A DNA stretch of 64,000 nucleotides from Pseudomonas brassicacearum (GTDB lineage: Bacteria > Pseudomonadota > Gammaproteobacteria > Pseudomonadales > Pseudomonadaceae): positions 3,747,430 to 3,811,429 of the forward strand of contig NZ_CP007410.1 in the NCBI RefSeq assembly GCF_000585995.1. Reading direction: 5' to 3'. The notes below the pieces were generated by a model. That model searched no databases. It was not told the origin of the DNA and worked only from the letters and a program-made list of their open reading frames with translations. The position numbers and the translations under genes were made by a program. Position 1 is the stretch's first letter; each line of letters starts with the position of its first letter. Of this stretch, positions 43,055-52,956 are shown piece by piece.

Positions 43055-43417
43055 TCAGCGCCTCAGGGCAAGTGCCACTTTTTGCTGCAAGTCGCTTTGC
43101 GAAAACGGTTTGTGCAAGACCGGGTGATCGGCGAATTCGCTCGGTAGCCCGCTGGCGCCGTACCCGGTGCTGAATAAAAACGCGATGCCGCGATCACGAA
43201 GAATTTCGGCCACAGGGAAAACACGTTCGCCAGCCAGGTTGACGTCGAGGATGGCCAGGTCGATCTCCGCCAAGCGGGCTGCTTCGCATGCGGTAACGAG
43301 CCGTGCCACTGACGCCCGCACCTCGCATCCGAGTTCCTCCAGCATCTCCTCGATCATCATGGCAATCGCGCCTTCGTCCTCGACAACGAGCACCCTGATG
43401 CCAGCGAAGGGAGTCAT
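43055..43417 (-). CDS. Single-domain response regulator
   Basis: 120 aa receiver only: acidic pocket VVEDEG, phosphoacceptor Asp58 (LAILDVNLAGE), conserved threonine in FLFSTGYG and the lysine in LHKPFSQSDL. No output domain. Its ATG overlaps the stop of the HWE kinase upstream (ATGA at 43414–43417), so it is the obvious phosphorylation partner. Such pairs in alpha- and gamma-proteobacteria often act in general stress or light response. The REP array ends at its 3' end. Confidence 0.9.
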   Translation of the reverse strand: MTPFAGIRVLVVEDEGAIAMMIEEMLEELGCEVRASVARLVTACEAARLAEIDLAILDVNLAGERVFPVAEILRDRGIAFLFSTGYGASGLPSEFADHPVLHKPFSQSDLQQKVALALRR

Positions 43418-45216
43418 GCCACGGACGCTTCAATCAGAAACGAGAAGCGGCAGAACACACCTTGCGGGGCGAAGGTCAGGTCAAATTCCCCACCCAGATC
43501 GCGTTCGATGCAACGTTTCATCAAACGAGACCCTAGCCCTTCTCGTTTTGGCTGGGACACCGACGGTCCTCCTTGCTCACGCCAGTCCAGGGTCAGCAGC
43601 ATTCCATTCGATTGGGATTGCAGCGCCCAGGTGACAGAAAGCGTACCCGTCTCGACTGACATCGCGCCGTACTTAAGCGCATTGATCGCCAGCTCATTGA
43701 GCGTCATCGTGAGGTTGAGCGCGACCCGGGTGCTGACATCGACTGACGCACCGCCCACCACGATACGGCTGGGCTCGTGGCCGAATACCGGCATCAGCAC
43801 TTCCTGGGCAAGGGAGTCCAGGGGCGTACGGCCCCAATGTCGCCGCGTCAAAAGATCATGGGCCCGGGACAAGGCGAGAAGCCTGGCCTCAAAACGGTAA
43901 TAGCCGTCCTTCGCGTCCTCGGCGTTGCGCGCCGTTTGCGCGGCCAGGGATTGCACCGTGGCCAGGGTGTTCTTGACCCGATGGTTGAGCTCGTCGATCA
44001 ACGTCTTCTGCCGATTTTCCGCCTGCTTTCGCTCGGTGATGTCCACCAGCATATTGATCGCCCCCACCAGGTTGCCGTCGGCATCATGCAGAGGTGTGGG
44101 GTACGGAGTGAACGGTACACGAGTCCCATCGGGTCGCTCGGCAATTGCCTCGACACCTCGAATCGCGCGGTTTTCCTTCAAGGCTATCGCCATCGGACAT
44201 TCGTCGTGGGACAGCGGGCTGTCGTCAGTGTTGAACAGCTTCCAGGTCACGCACCACATGTCGCCCAATTGAGGCGTGCGACCTGACAACTCGACGGCCG
44301 CGCGATTGTAGAACGTGATGTGGCCCTCTGCGTCAGTGGTGTAAACCGCAGCGGGCAGTGCCTCGAGAAGATTGCGCATATGCCGTTCGCTTTCACGAAT
44401 CTGGCTTTCCATCCGCTGGGTGATCGTGACGTCGATGGTGAAACAGCGGGTGTTGAACAGCTTACCGTCCTCGAATCGCCCATTGGAGGTGATCGCGACG
44501 TACTTGATCGAACCGTCCTTGGCCCTTAGACGCGCCGGATAACTTTCCAGGCAATCGCCGCTGCCCAGTTTATTGAGAATGTCGCCAATAACGGGCGCAT
44601 CCACATGGAACTCGGTAATGTGGCGGCCTATGTATTCTTGCTCCGAATAGCCCAGCAGCGCCAATTCAGCCTTGTTGGCGCGCAGAATGATGCCCTCGCC
44701 ACTGACAATGTGAAGGCCCACTGCGCTGTTGTCGAAAAAGTCTTCCAGGTCGGCACTTTTACGTCGAAGCTCTTCGGCGATGGCGTGGTGCGCCGAGATG
44801 TCCTGAAAGCAATTGATCGCGCCTTGAACCGTTCCCCAACGATCTTTGAGCGCGCGGATGTTCATCAGTGCAACGAACCGCGAACCATCCGGGCGCTCGA
44901 TGATGACTTCCCGATTGCGCGCCGCAACGCCTGTGTTGAGCGCCGAGGCCGTCGGGCTGTCTTCAAACGCCAGCGGCGTACCGTCGGTTAGAAAAAGTCG
45001 ATGCGAACCGCAGAAGCGATCACCTTGCTCTCCGAGTGCCGGAGCCCTGCCCCACAACTCGGCGGCCTCGCTGTTGTACCGGACGAGCCAACCTTCGCGA
45101 TCACAGAGATACACCGCACCAGGAATGGCATCGAGCGCGCTTGTCCCTATGGCAACCAGGCTGTCGAACTCGCTCGGCGCAACGGTTTCCAGGGCAAGCT
45201 CTTCAACATTTGACAT
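43414..45216 (-). CDS. HWE-family sensor histidine kinase with three PAS domains
   Basis: 600 aa from ATG 45216. Three PAS/PAC units are visible: LDAIPGAVYLCDREGWLVRY near residue 27, a second from DFFDNSAVGLHIVSGEGIIL, a third from LLEALPAAVYTTDAEGHITF, the last followed by the PAC phrase NLVGAINMLVDITERKQAE. The kinase core shows the HWE signature: H-box ELNHRVKNTLATVQSL, N-box MTLNELAINALKYGAMS, and the WxE motif LDWREQGG. No membrane span, so it is soluble. No LOV cysteine motif (NCRFLQ) is seen. Pairs with the overlapping receiver gene. Confidence 0.92.
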   Translation of the reverse strand: MSNVEELALETVAPSEFDSLVAIGTSALDAIPGAVYLCDREGWLVRYNSEAAELWGRAPALGEQGDRFCGSHRLFLTDGTPLAFEDSPTASALNTGVAARNREVIIERPDGSRFVALMNIRALKDRWGTVQGAINCFQDISAHHAIAEELRRKSADLEDFFDNSAVGLHIVSGEGIILRANKAELALLGYSEQEYIGRHITEFHVDAPVIGDILNKLGSGDCLESYPARLRAKDGSIKYVAITSNGRFEDGKLFNTRCFTIDVTITQRMESQIRESERHMRNLLEALPAAVYTTDAEGHITFYNRAAVELSGRTPQLGDMWCVTWKLFNTDDSPLSHDECPMAIALKENRAIRGVEAIAERPDGTRVPFTPYPTPLHDADGNLVGAINMLVDITERKQAENRQKTLIDELNHRVKNTLATVQSLAAQTARNAEDAKDGYYRFEARLLALSRAHDLLTRRHWGRTPLDSLAQEVLMPVFGHEPSRIVVGGASVDVSTRVALNLTMTLNELAINALKYGAMSVETGTLSVTWALQSQSNGMLLTLDWREQGGPSVSQPKREGLGSRLMKRCIERDLGGEFDLTFAPQGVFCRFSFLIEASVA

Positions 45217-45336
45217 TAACCGATCCTCAATCCGCCTGGCTGAAACGTCCCTGCTGTCTGTCGACCCAAAAATTATCATCCTGAGTCGGCGATCCCAGCT
45301 CGGATTAACCCCATTGAATGCGGGTAAGGATATTTT

Positions 45337-45633
45337 TTAAAAACTGCAGTGCTGAACTCTTGATCCTGATTCGTTTTGCGAGTTCATAAAAACCCCGCAC
45401 ATCGTAACCGTTACTTCCACCTTCAGGTAGGCCGAGGCTTTGGGGGCGGGTTGCGCACCGCCAGGACTTCCCGCCGCGCTGCTCGCCAGAGGGAGACATG
45501 CCTTCAAAGCCTGAGCCTTCAGTCCATTGGAGCCGCCCTCACCGAGCACACCCACTGCCCACGTCAATGACTCCCCGACCGCCGATCTCAATAGAGCCTG
45601 ATCGGGATCGCTATTCTTTTCCGTCATATTCAT
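45337..45633 (-). CDS. Doubtful small hypothetical protein
   Basis: 98-codon minus-strand frame in the 514-base gap between the HWE kinase and the LuxR-type regulator. Composition is Ser/Ala/Gly-rich without motif, signal peptide or membrane span; no ribosome-binding site precedes the ATG. It may be a chance frame. Nothing else coding was seen in 45217–45730. Confidence 0.25.
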   Translation of the reverse strand: MNMTEKNSDPDQALLRSAVGESLTWAVGVLGEGGSNGLKAQALKACLPLASSAAGSPGGAQPAPKASAYLKVEVTVTMCGVFMNSQNESGSRVQHCSF

Positions 45634-45730
45634 GACGTCAGTCGCGCATAAATGGTTGTTTCAATCGTGAAACCCGCCTTTCCAGTTTAGGTTACGATGA
45701 GCGGACGAGAAGATCAGGAGGATCTTGAGC

Positions 45731-46381
45731 ATGACGTGCAGGGTAATAGTGGCAGATGACCACCCACTGTTTCGCGAAGGGATGCTGAAAACCATAGAAC
45801 GACTTCTCCCGACGGCATCCGTAGAACAAGCCGGCAACCTTAATGAGGTATTGGCGCTCGCCCGGTCGGGCGCGGAAGTCGATTCGCTGATTCTTGATTT
45901 GCGCTTCCCCGGCATCCAGTCGCTGCAAGTCATCGGGCATTTGCGCAACGAGTTCAAACGCACCTCGATCATTGTGGTTTCAATGATTGACGACATCGAC
46001 ATTATTTCCCAGGTCATGTCACTGGGGGCAGACGGTTTTATTGGAAAGAATATCGATCCCGCCGGCATCGCCGAAGCCATCATGGCGATTCGCGAAGGCG
46101 AAGTGATCGTCAGATATCACTCGGAAAACTCGATCCTGGATGACTTGCAGTCAGCGTCTCTTACCCAACTGACGGCGCGCCAGCGCCAGGTGCTTGGCCT
46201 GGTGGCTGATGGCAAGACCAATAAGGAAATCGCCAAGGAACTTGGCATTTCACCTTTCACGGTTCGCATCCATGTTTCAAGCCTGCTCAAAGCACTGGGA
46301 GTCCCGACCCGCGCGGCCGCCGCCGCACAACTTTCCCATTTCCCCAGCAGTGACGGCTGGACAGGAAAAAACAAACCGTAG
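45731..46381 (+). CDS. LuxR/NarL-family response regulator
   Basis: 216 aa. Receiver with [12 protein letters not shown], phosphoacceptor Asp56 (LILDLRFPG) and the lysine in FIGKNIDP; C-terminal LuxR helix-turn-helix in [20 protein letters not shown] and [19 protein letters not shown]. Start at ATG 45731 with AGGAGG nine bases upstream; a TTG at 45725 is too close to that site. Its kinase is not adjacent in the same orientation; the hybrid kinase at 47504 or the HWE kinase could supply phosphate. Confidence 0.92.
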   Translation: MTCRVIVADDHPLFREGMLKTIERLLPTASVEQAGNLNEVLALARSGAEVDSLILDLRFPGIQSLQVIGHLRNEFKRTSIIVVSMIDDIDIISQVMSLGADGFIGKNIDPAGIAEAIMAIREGEVIVRYHSENSILDDLQSASLTQLTARQRQVLGLVADGKTNKEIAKELGISPFTVRIHVSSLLKALGVPTRAAAAAQLSHFPSSDGWTGKNKP

Positions 46382-46752
46382 ACCCGCTGTGTCTTGCCCA
46401 CGACGCTCTGTAAAGCGACGGTATAAAAAACACAGGCATGACGGTCGAGAAGTTATATAAAACGTCATCCTCGCCCCCCTATTCAAAGCCATAGCACACT
46501 TGTGCTATGGCTTGTGCCAGCTTTTACACTCTACTCTGTGAGTGCTCTATTAAGGCTGACGCGAGCAGTCAAAATACTTAAATGACAATGAGCCAGGCGC
46601 CGGGCAGATGACCGCGCGTATCAATGCTTTGTGGCTTGCGGGCCCTATTGGGTTAAACAGTTCGATTGGCTGCGCAACGCTGGGCCAACTTCACCGGTTG
46701 TTCGGCTGAAGAATGGAACGGTCCTGAAAACAATAACTCAAGGTAAGTCTCT
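46382..46752 (+). other. 371-base intergenic region with one strong hairpin
   Basis: Between the LuxR-type regulator and the lipoprotein gene. The only clear element is AGCCATAGCAC (46487–46497) pairing with GTGCTATGGCT (46502–46512) around ACTT, an 11-base perfect stem that could terminate or stabilise the regulator message. No reading frame with coding character and no further repeat were seen. Confidence 0.6.
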
Positions 46753-47268
46753 ATGTCCTTCAACTATGGAAAAACACTAAAGAATGGAGTAGCACTGGGC
46801 GTGCTGGCTGGGCTCATCAGCGGCTGTACAAACTCGGGCGACTTGATGAATTCCTTGAACTCATTGAATTCCTTGACTGGCTTGAACTCGGACACCAAGA
46901 AGTTCGATACCGCTTACCTACAGCAGACGATTTATCCCGGCAAGACAACCAAAAGCCAGATCACCCAGATGTTTGGCGCACCCTCGACCGAAGCGCTCAA
47001 CTCGACAAGTACCAGTAACGAGTCGAATTGGACTTACGACAAACAAGATGAGGGTCTCAACCGGTATATGAAGTTAGCTAACAAATATGTATCGGACGAG
47101 ACACGCCTGAAGTTGTATGACACCTCGGCACAACTAGCCAAAGTGCAAAAAGTGGCCAATGACGTAAGCAGTGCAACCGGCACCAAGACGTCCCAGGGCC
47201 AAGCCCAGGGGTCAGTATTGACGATCTATTTCGTCGACGACGTGGTGAAATATTACCGAGTCTACTGA
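46753..47268 (+). CDS. BamE/SmpA-like outer-membrane lipoprotein
   Basis: 171 aa. A lipobox LISGC (Cys25) follows a hydrophobic signal, so the protein is lipidated. A short SLN repeat (NSLNSLNSLTGLNS) forms a linker, then a BamE-like domain: YPGKTTKSQITQMFGAPS and, at the very end, LTIYFVDDVVKYYRVY, like the pattern in OmlA/SmpA. It might aid outer-membrane assembly or sense envelope state. The hybrid sensor kinase gene follows 235 bases later on the same strand. Confidence 0.75.
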   Translation: MSFNYGKTLKNGVALGVLAGLISGCTNSGDLMNSLNSLNSLTGLNSDTKKFDTAYLQQTIYPGKTTKSQITQMFGAPSTEALNSTSTSNESNWTYDKQDEGLNRYMKLANKYVSDETRLKLYDTSAQLAKVQKVANDVSSATGTKTSQGQAQGSVLTIYFVDDVVKYYRVY

Positions 47269-47503
47269 GCTCCATGGCCCTCCACCGGTTCGGCTTGCCC
47301 GCTGGCCTGAACAGGCCTCGTGGTTAGCCGAATCGGCTTGATCCGCTCGCTCCAGGTAGCTCCGCTCACCGCCCTCCTGTGCGGGCCTCTGCACAATCCT
47401 TCCAGCCGCGACTTCATTTATCAAAGGGAGCGTCAAAAGGCCAGGCAACTACACTCGCATTGCACGAAGCCCAGCATCTCCCCGATCATGAGGTTGAAGG
47501 TCA

Positions 47504-49138
47504 GTGGAAAAGAACAGCGAACTCAATCAGGCCACAGTACGCCTGATCGTCAGCGCCTGTGCGCTGTTGTATATCATCGTCCTGGCCAGCATCGAGACCG
47601 ATGACGCCGCTGCCTACACGCCGATCATCATTTACATCGTGGCGTTCATCATTGCGTCGGTGCTCCTGCGCTCTCTCATCCAGCGCAAGCCGGGGCACTT
47701 CTTCTGGCGACGCCTTTTCACCATGCTTCATGACTATGCCGGCATCGCTTTTGCCATGGTGCTGGGGGGTGAAAGCGCACTGCCCATTTACGCAGCACTG
47801 CTCTGGGTGACGTTGGGCAACGGCGTGCGTTTCGGTTCCCGCTACCTGGCACTGGCGACCGCCATCGCACTGTCGGTACTGGTGCTGATTTTCTGGCTCA
47901 ATCCATTCTGGCGGACCCAGCCCTACCTGTTCCTGATGCTAATCGTGACCACCATCGTGGTGCCGGCCTATGCGCATACTCTGCTCAAGCGCACGCGGAT
48001 TGCCTCCGAGGAGGCAATCATGGCCATCCAGGAGAAATCACGCTTCCTGGCCCAGGCCAGCCATGACCTGCGCCAACCGATCCACTCCATCGGCCTGTTC
48101 ACCGCCTGCTTGCGTGATGCCAAGCTCGGCCCGGAGGAGTTGCGGTTGGTGGACAACATTGACCGTTCGCTGCACACCGTGTCACAGCTGTTTCGCTCGA
48201 TCCTCGATATCTACACTCTGGACCACGGCAAACTGGTGCCGCAGGCAGACACGATTCACTTGGGCGCGCTGCTGCAGGACGTCGTCAGACAGAACACCGA
48301 GGCGGCACGCTGGGCGGGGGTTGAGCTACGCTTGCGCGCCAGCCCTTACTGGGTAAACGTCAATCCCGGGTTATTGACCACCATGGTCCAGAACCTGCTG
48401 TCCAACGCACTCAAATATGCCCCGGGCCAACCGGTACTCATCGGTGTACGTCGCCAGCGCGGTGGCTTGGCCGTGGTGATTTACGACAAGGGGCGTGGTA
48501 TCGCCGCCGAACATTTGCCCGAGGTGTTCAAGGAGTTTTATCGGGTGCGTCATGTACGCGACAAAGATGTCGAAGGCCTGGGTCTTGGGCTGTCCATCGT
48601 CAAGCGCATCAGCCAGTTACTCGAGGTTGATGTGCACATCGATTCCAGGGTCGGACGGGGCACCAAGGTGGCGATCAGCGGCCTGGAGCAAGCAACGCCA
48701 AGGGTCACGACGCCCAAGCTGAAGACGGTCCACAGCCGCCTGAACGGATTGCGGGTGTGCCTGGTAGAAGACGATGCCAATGTCTTGATGGCCACCTCGG
48801 TGCTGCTGGAAAAATGGGGTTGCGAGGTGCAAACCCACAGCGACGGCCAAGGGTTGACCAGCGATTGCGACATCATCATCGCCGACTTCGACCTGGGCAC
48901 GAAGGTTTCTGGCTCCGAGTGCATTGCGGTCATACGCGAGCAACGCGGCTGGGAAGTCCCGGCGCTGGTCATTACCGGGCATGAAATAGCGCGGATACGC
49001 GAGTCACTGCAAAGCCTGAATATCTCGGTCCTGGCCAAGCCGGTGCGACCGCCGGAACTGCGCGCGGTATTGCTGGAGTTGGTCAAGGCAGATGGATCCT
49101 GGGGGCGGCTCGACGTTTCAAAAATCCCCGCCAACTGA
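47504..49138 (+). CDS. Hybrid sensor histidine kinase/response regulator
   Basis: 544 aa, GTG start. About six N-terminal membrane spans (residues 10–160) without a large periplasmic domain, a H-box with His187 (LAQASHDLRQPIHSIG), ATPase boxes (QNLLSNALKYAP, YDKGRGIAAEH, GLGLGLSIVKRIS), then a C-terminal receiver with Asp461 in IIIADFDLG and lysine in LAKPVRPPEL. The SHDLRQP form is typical of a Pseudomonas hybrid-kinase subgroup often paired with LuxR-type regulators such as the one at 45731. The signal is probably membrane-borne. Confidence 0.9.
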   Translation: MEKNSELNQATVRLIVSACALLYIIVLASIETDDAAAYTPIIIYIVAFIIASVLLRSLIQRKPGHFFWRRLFTMLHDYAGIAFAMVLGGESALPIYAALLWVTLGNGVRFGSRYLALATAIALSVLVLIFWLNPFWRTQPYLFLMLIVTTIVVPAYAHTLLKRTRIASEEAIMAIQEKSRFLAQASHDLRQPIHSIGLFTACLRDAKLGPEELRLVDNIDRSLHTVSQLFRSILDIYTLDHGKLVPQADTIHLGALLQDVVRQNTEAARWAGVELRLRASPYWVNVNPGLLTTMVQNLLSNALKYAPGQPVLIGVRRQRGGLAVVIYDKGRGIAAEHLPEVFKEFYRVRHVRDKDVEGLGLGLSIVKRISQLLEVDVHIDSRVGRGTKVAISGLEQATPRVTTPKLKTVHSRLNGLRVCLVEDDANVLMATSVLLEKWGCEVQTHSDGQGLTSDCDIIIADFDLGTKVSGSECIAVIREQRGWEVPALVITGHEIARIRESLQSLNISVLAKPVRPPELRAVLLELVKADGSWGRLDVSKIPAN

Positions 49139-49160
49139 CCCAGCGTTTTCACGAGCAACC

Positions 49161-49178
49161 CGCTCCCAAAGGGGAGCG
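49161..49178. terminator. Hairpin between convergent kinase and chemoreceptor genes
   Basis: CGCTCCC (49161–49167) pairs with GGGAGCG (49172–49178) around AAAG, a perfect 7-base stem resembling the REP core (GCTCCC/GGGAGC). Lies between the hybrid kinase stop and the MCP stop and could end transcription from both sides. Confidence 0.5.
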
Positions 49179-49191
49179 GATTTCAACCGTC

Positions 49192-50547
49192 TCAGCCGAC
49201 CCAGCCGATCGCTGTCTTCGGTATCACCTCGGACTCATCGAGCTTGGAAGCGAACATGCTCACCGCTTCGAGTGCATCGGTCGTCCCCGCCCGGATCTGC
49301 AGGATGACCGAGCCCGCCTGATCTGCCAGCGTGACCCCACGGAGTGCGCCTTCATGGGTGACGTTCATGCTCGCGACGGCTTCCCGGGTCTCTGAAAGAA
49401 TCATGCCGATCATCTCGGCGATCTCGGCGGTCGAACGGCTTGTCCGCCCTGCCAGTTGCCGAACTTCGTCGGCGACCACCGCAAAGCCCCGGCCCTGGTC
49501 CCCTGCCCGTGCGGCCTCGATTGCCGCGTTAAGCGCCAGCAGGTTGGTCTGGTCGGCGATACCGCGAATGGTGTTGACGATGGCCGTGATTTCTTCGGAA
49601 CGAGCCCCCAACTGCCCAACCAAACGCCCGGACGCCCCGATGTTGTCGGCGATCTGGCGCATTTCCTTGGCCGTCTGCTGGATAACCTGCGCGCCCTGTT
49701 CGGCGACTTTCTCGGTCTCGGAGGAGATGTGGTAGGCACGTGAGGCGCCGCGTGAATCTTCTTCGAACTTCTCGACTCGCTCGGTGATGTCACTGGCGAA
49801 CTTGACGATCTTGCTCAGCTTGCCTTCGGCATCGTAGACCGGGTTGTAGCTGGCCTCCAGCCAAACGACCTTGCCGTGTTTGCCGAGACGCTTGAATTGC
49901 CCGCTGAAGAACTCACCGTTATTAAGGCGACGCCAGAAATCGCTGTACTCGGAACTGCTGACCAGGTTCGGCTCGCAAAACATCCGGTGGTGTTTGCCCT
50001 TGATCTCGGCCAGAGAGTAATTCAGGGTGCCAAGGAAGTTATCGTTTGCAGTCAGGACGTTACCGTTCAAATCGAATTCAATCACTGCCATCGCACGATC
50101 AAGCGCTGCCAATTTGCCCCGTGTTTCTGCCTCGCTGACGACCCGAGCGGTGACGTCGAGGGCGTACTTGACGACTTTGTCTACGCGGCCTTGCTCGTCC
50201 ATCACAGGGTTATAACTGGCCTCAAGCCAAACGTTCTGCCCCTGCGAGGTGCGTCGCTGAAAAGTGCCGGAAACGAATTGGCCGGCCCGCAGGCGGCTCC
50301 AGAATTCGCGGTATTCGGCGCTGCCTGTCAGCGCGGGGGTACAGAAATCCCGATGGGACAGCCCCGCCAATTGCTCGGCGCGGTAACCCATGGTTTTCAA
50401 GAAATTTTCGTTGGCCCTCAGCACCTTGCCGTCCGGGCTGAACTCAATCACGGCCATCGACCGTTCAAGAGCGCCGACTAATCCCTTGTATGTTGCCAAT
50501 TCGGCTGTCTTAGCCGTCAGTTCATCTTTTAGAGTTTTATTAAACAT
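49192..50547 (-). CDS. Soluble PAS-PAS methyl-accepting chemotaxis protein
   Basis: 451 aa from ATG 50547 (GAGGG upstream). Two near-identical PAS/PAC units lie in tandem, each with the phrase [12 protein letters not shown] or [12 protein letters not shown] followed by [10 protein letters not shown], then a signalling hairpin with the MCP tip [20 protein letters not shown]. There is no membrane span, so it is cytoplasmic, like Aer-2/McpB-type or BdlA receptors; BdlA of P. aeruginosa has the same PAS-PAS-MCP layout and controls biofilm dispersal. A BdlA-like role is inferred. Confidence 0.88.
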   Translation of the reverse strand: MFNKTLKDELTAKTAELATYKGLVGALERSMAVIEFSPDGKVLRANENFLKTMGYRAEQLAGLSHRDFCTPALTGSAEYREFWSRLRAGQFVSGTFQRRTSQGQNVWLEASYNPVMDEQGRVDKVVKYALDVTARVVSEAETRGKLAALDRAMAVIEFDLNGNVLTANDNFLGTLNYSLAEIKGKHHRMFCEPNLVSSSEYSDFWRRLNNGEFFSGQFKRLGKHGKVVWLEASYNPVYDAEGKLSKIVKFASDITERVEKFEEDSRGASRAYHISSETEKVAEQGAQVIQQTAKEMRQIADNIGASGRLVGQLGARSEEITAIVNTIRGIADQTNLLALNAAIEAARAGDQGRGFAVVADEVRQLAGRTSRSTAEIAEMIGMILSETREAVASMNVTHEGALRGVTLADQAGSVILQIRAGTTDALEAVSMFASKLDESEVIPKTAIGWVG

Positions 50548-50674
50548 GACGTACCCTCGGAACCCGGAAATCAATCGGACCTATAGGGCTATCGGCTGTC
50601 AGGTGGAGCACTTGATGTGGCATGGGGTAAATATGTTTTGACGTCGATAAACGGTGCCCAGACAGCCTCCCCAT

Positions 50675-51514
50675 TCAAAACCCGAACAATGAACGGGGGG
50701 TGTCTACCAGCACTGCCCGCAGGAGCGGCGCCGAGCACTGCAAGGCTTGCAACTGCGCCATCACCGTATCGAAACCGACATGTCCTTCATGCTGCGTATG
50801 CGGCCAGTCGCTGCCCCACACCAAGCGACGAGGACCGAAACTCTGCTCCAGCAGGGGCAATGCGGCGCGGGCGAATGCCAGATTCTGTTGGTCCGTCCCG
50901 GCCAATCGATAAATGCCAGAAACCTTAATCCACACTTGCCCGCTCAGGCCCAGCTCCATCAACTCGGCAAAGCCAGGTTGATCGGTGCCCAAACGCGCAT
51001 CGGGACGGCCGAAGTGGTCGACCACGAGCTTGACGCCAAATGACATCAGTTGCCGAATCAGTCCCGGCAGATCCGGCGCTTGGCGGTGCAATTCGACGTG
51101 CCAGTCCAAGTCAGCGATGTGGCCGAAAAAGTCGCGCCAGGCCGCGTCGCGAAAATCAGGCAGGGCTTTGCCCATCAGATTCAGTCGAACGCCAACCACC
51201 CCCAGTCGGGCCATGTCGTCCAACACGACACGGCTGACGTCTCGCTCCAGCACCACGACGCCGCGCAATTGCTCCGGAGCCTGCCGCAATGCCGCCAGCA
51301 GGTAGCTGTTATCGGTGCCGAGAAAGCTTGGCTGCACCAATACACCATGGCTCAGGCCGTGGGTTTGCAAGTGCTTCAGGTACTGCGTGAGCGTGGCGTC
51401 ATAACCGGGGGTATAACGCCGTGCTGCGGCCAGCTTTAGCTCGCGACTGAACACATGAGCGTGGGAATCGATGCCGGTGATCGGCGTAGAACAGGTATCA
51501 GGCATGGGTTTCAT
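50675..51514 (-). CDS. Amidohydrolase family protein (metal-dependent, TIM barrel)
   Basis: 279 aa. GIDSHAHVFSRELKL at the N-terminus (metal-binding HxH), KLVVDHFGRPDA and LVWGSDWPHTQHEGH at the C-terminus are the signature of amidohydrolase_2 enzymes such as 2-pyrone-4,6-dicarboxylate lactonase. It should hydrolyse a lactone or a C–N bond in the cytoplasm. Its ATG is 15 bases after the stop of the MFS transporter, so both probably act on the same compound under the GntR-type regulator. Confidence 0.85.
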   Translation of the reverse strand: MKPMPDTCSTPITGIDSHAHVFSRELKLAAARRYTPGYDATLTQYLKHLQTHGLSHGVLVQPSFLGTDNSYLLAALRQAPEQLRGVVVLERDVSRVVLDDMARLGVVGVRLNLMGKALPDFRDAAWRDFFGHIADLDWHVELHRQAPDLPGLIRQLMSFGVKLVVDHFGRPDARLGTDQPGFAELMELGLSGQVWIKVSGIYRLAGTDQQNLAFARAALPLLEQSFGPRRLVWGSDWPHTQHEGHVGFDTVMAQLQALQCSAPLLRAVLVDTPRSLFGF

Positions 51515-51529
51515 CTATCAAAGTGAAGA

Positions 51530-52822
51530 TCATAAGGCTCGGGCGCTCTCGGTCCCGCTGGCAGAAGCCTGCACCGATGCAGGCGAGGCTTCGAGGCTGC
51601 GACCTCGGGTTTCCGGCAGGCACAGTGCCGCGAGCACGGCCACGCCGTAGGCGATCCCGGCATCGATGCCAATGGCCGATCCCAGGGACATCGAATCACT
51701 CATGTGCCCCACCAGGAATGGAAACACCGCCGAAAGCACACGACCGAAGTTGTAGCAGAAGCCGACACCGGCGCCGCGTACGTCCGCCGGGTACAACTCG
51801 TTGAACAGCGCGCCCAGGCTCGCCGGGATCCCGGCCGCGAAGAAGCCGAGCGGGAACCCCAGGAACAGCATCTGGGTATTGCTCAGAGGCAGGAACACGT
51901 AGCACTGCACGGTCACGACGCAGCACAACGCGAACAACACGATGTTTTTGCGCCGGCCAATGCGATCGATCATAAAGCCACTGACCACGCAGCCACACCA
52001 GAACGCGAAGATGATGACCGCCAGGTAGCCGCCGGAGTTCAGCACCGACAGGTTCCGCTCGGTTTTAAGGAACGTTGGCAGCCAGGTCATCACCGCGTGG
52101 TAACCACCGTGTGCCCCCAGGCCCAACAATCCGCCAAACAACGTGACGCGGATCAGCTCGGGGCGAAAGATACCGCCCAGGGATTTGAAAAAACTCTGCG
52201 GGATGGCTTGTTCTTTTTTCAGGCGCTGGTAACTGTCGGGCTCTTCAACGTTGCGCCGCACCCAGATGATCAGGAACGACGGCAGCAGGCCCACGATGAA
52301 CATCACCCGCCAGGCCATGTCTTGCGGCACCAGGGAATAGATCAACGTGAAAACGCCGACTGCCAGCCCCCAACCCACCGCCCAGGCACTTTGCACGGTG
52401 CCCATGACCTTGCCGCGGTATTTAGGATTGATGGTCTCGGCCATCAATACCGCACCGGCAGCCCACTCCCCACCGATCCCGAAACCCTGCAAGGCCTTGA
52501 CGATCAACAGTTGGTGGAAGCCGGTGACGAATGCAGACAGGAAGGTGAAGCACGAGAACCAGAGGATCATCCACTGCAACGTGCGCACCCGACCGTAGCG
52601 ATCCGACAGCGTCCCGCCAACCCAACCGCCAAGGGCCGAGGTCACCAGGGTGACGCCGCTGATCAGCCCCGCATCGCCCTTGCTCAAGGCGAACGCGGCA
52701 ATCAGTGCCGGTATCGCCAGGCCGAACATCTGCACTTCCAGGGCGTCGAGTGACCATCCGCCGAAACAGGCCCAAAACGTTTTGCGCTCCCGCGCAGTGA
52801 CTTGGCGATACCAACTGAACAT
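51530..52822 (-). CDS. MFS transporter (aromatic-acid/sialate-type symporter)
   Basis: 430 aa, twelve predicted spans. GTLSDRYGRVRTLQ between spans 2 and 3 is the MFS signature, and GFGIGGEWAAGAVLMAE matches the proton:organic-acid symporter group (AAHS/NanT-like). It imports an acidic carbon source. It lies between the amidohydrolase gene and a GntR-type regulator gene, all on the minus strand, forming a small catabolic operon. Confidence 0.88.
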   Translation of the reverse strand: MFSWYRQVTARERKTFWACFGGWSLDALEVQMFGLAIPALIAAFALSKGDAGLISGVTLVTSALGGWVGGTLSDRYGRVRTLQWMILWFSCFTFLSAFVTGFHQLLIVKALQGFGIGGEWAAGAVLMAETINPKYRGKVMGTVQSAWAVGWGLAVGVFTLIYSLVPQDMAWRVMFIVGLLPSFLIIWVRRNVEEPDSYQRLKKEQAIPQSFFKSLGGIFRPELIRVTLFGGLLGLGAHGGYHAVMTWLPTFLKTERNLSVLNSGGYLAVIIFAFWCGCVVSGFMIDRIGRRKNIVLFALCCVVTVQCYVFLPLSNTQMLFLGFPLGFFAAGIPASLGALFNELYPADVRGAGVGFCYNFGRVLSAVFPFLVGHMSDSMSLGSAIGIDAGIAYGVAVLAALCLPETRGRSLEASPASVQASASGTESARAL

Positions 52823-52956
52823 GTTTTTTATCCTTGTAGGTGAAACGAAAGGCAGCCGAGAGCGAACCGCGCCGCCGCAGGGCCAGTCAGGGCAAACAAA
52901 ACGATAAAGACAGCGGCGACCGACTCGCCGCTGTACGCCGCGCTAATCCACCCGGA

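Noticed and set aside
42202..43173. Several 60–200-codon frames inside the REP array
   Set aside because: They translate the REP units themselves (recurrent ELARE/ASLLAKA-type phrases) and appear in multiple frames and both strands.
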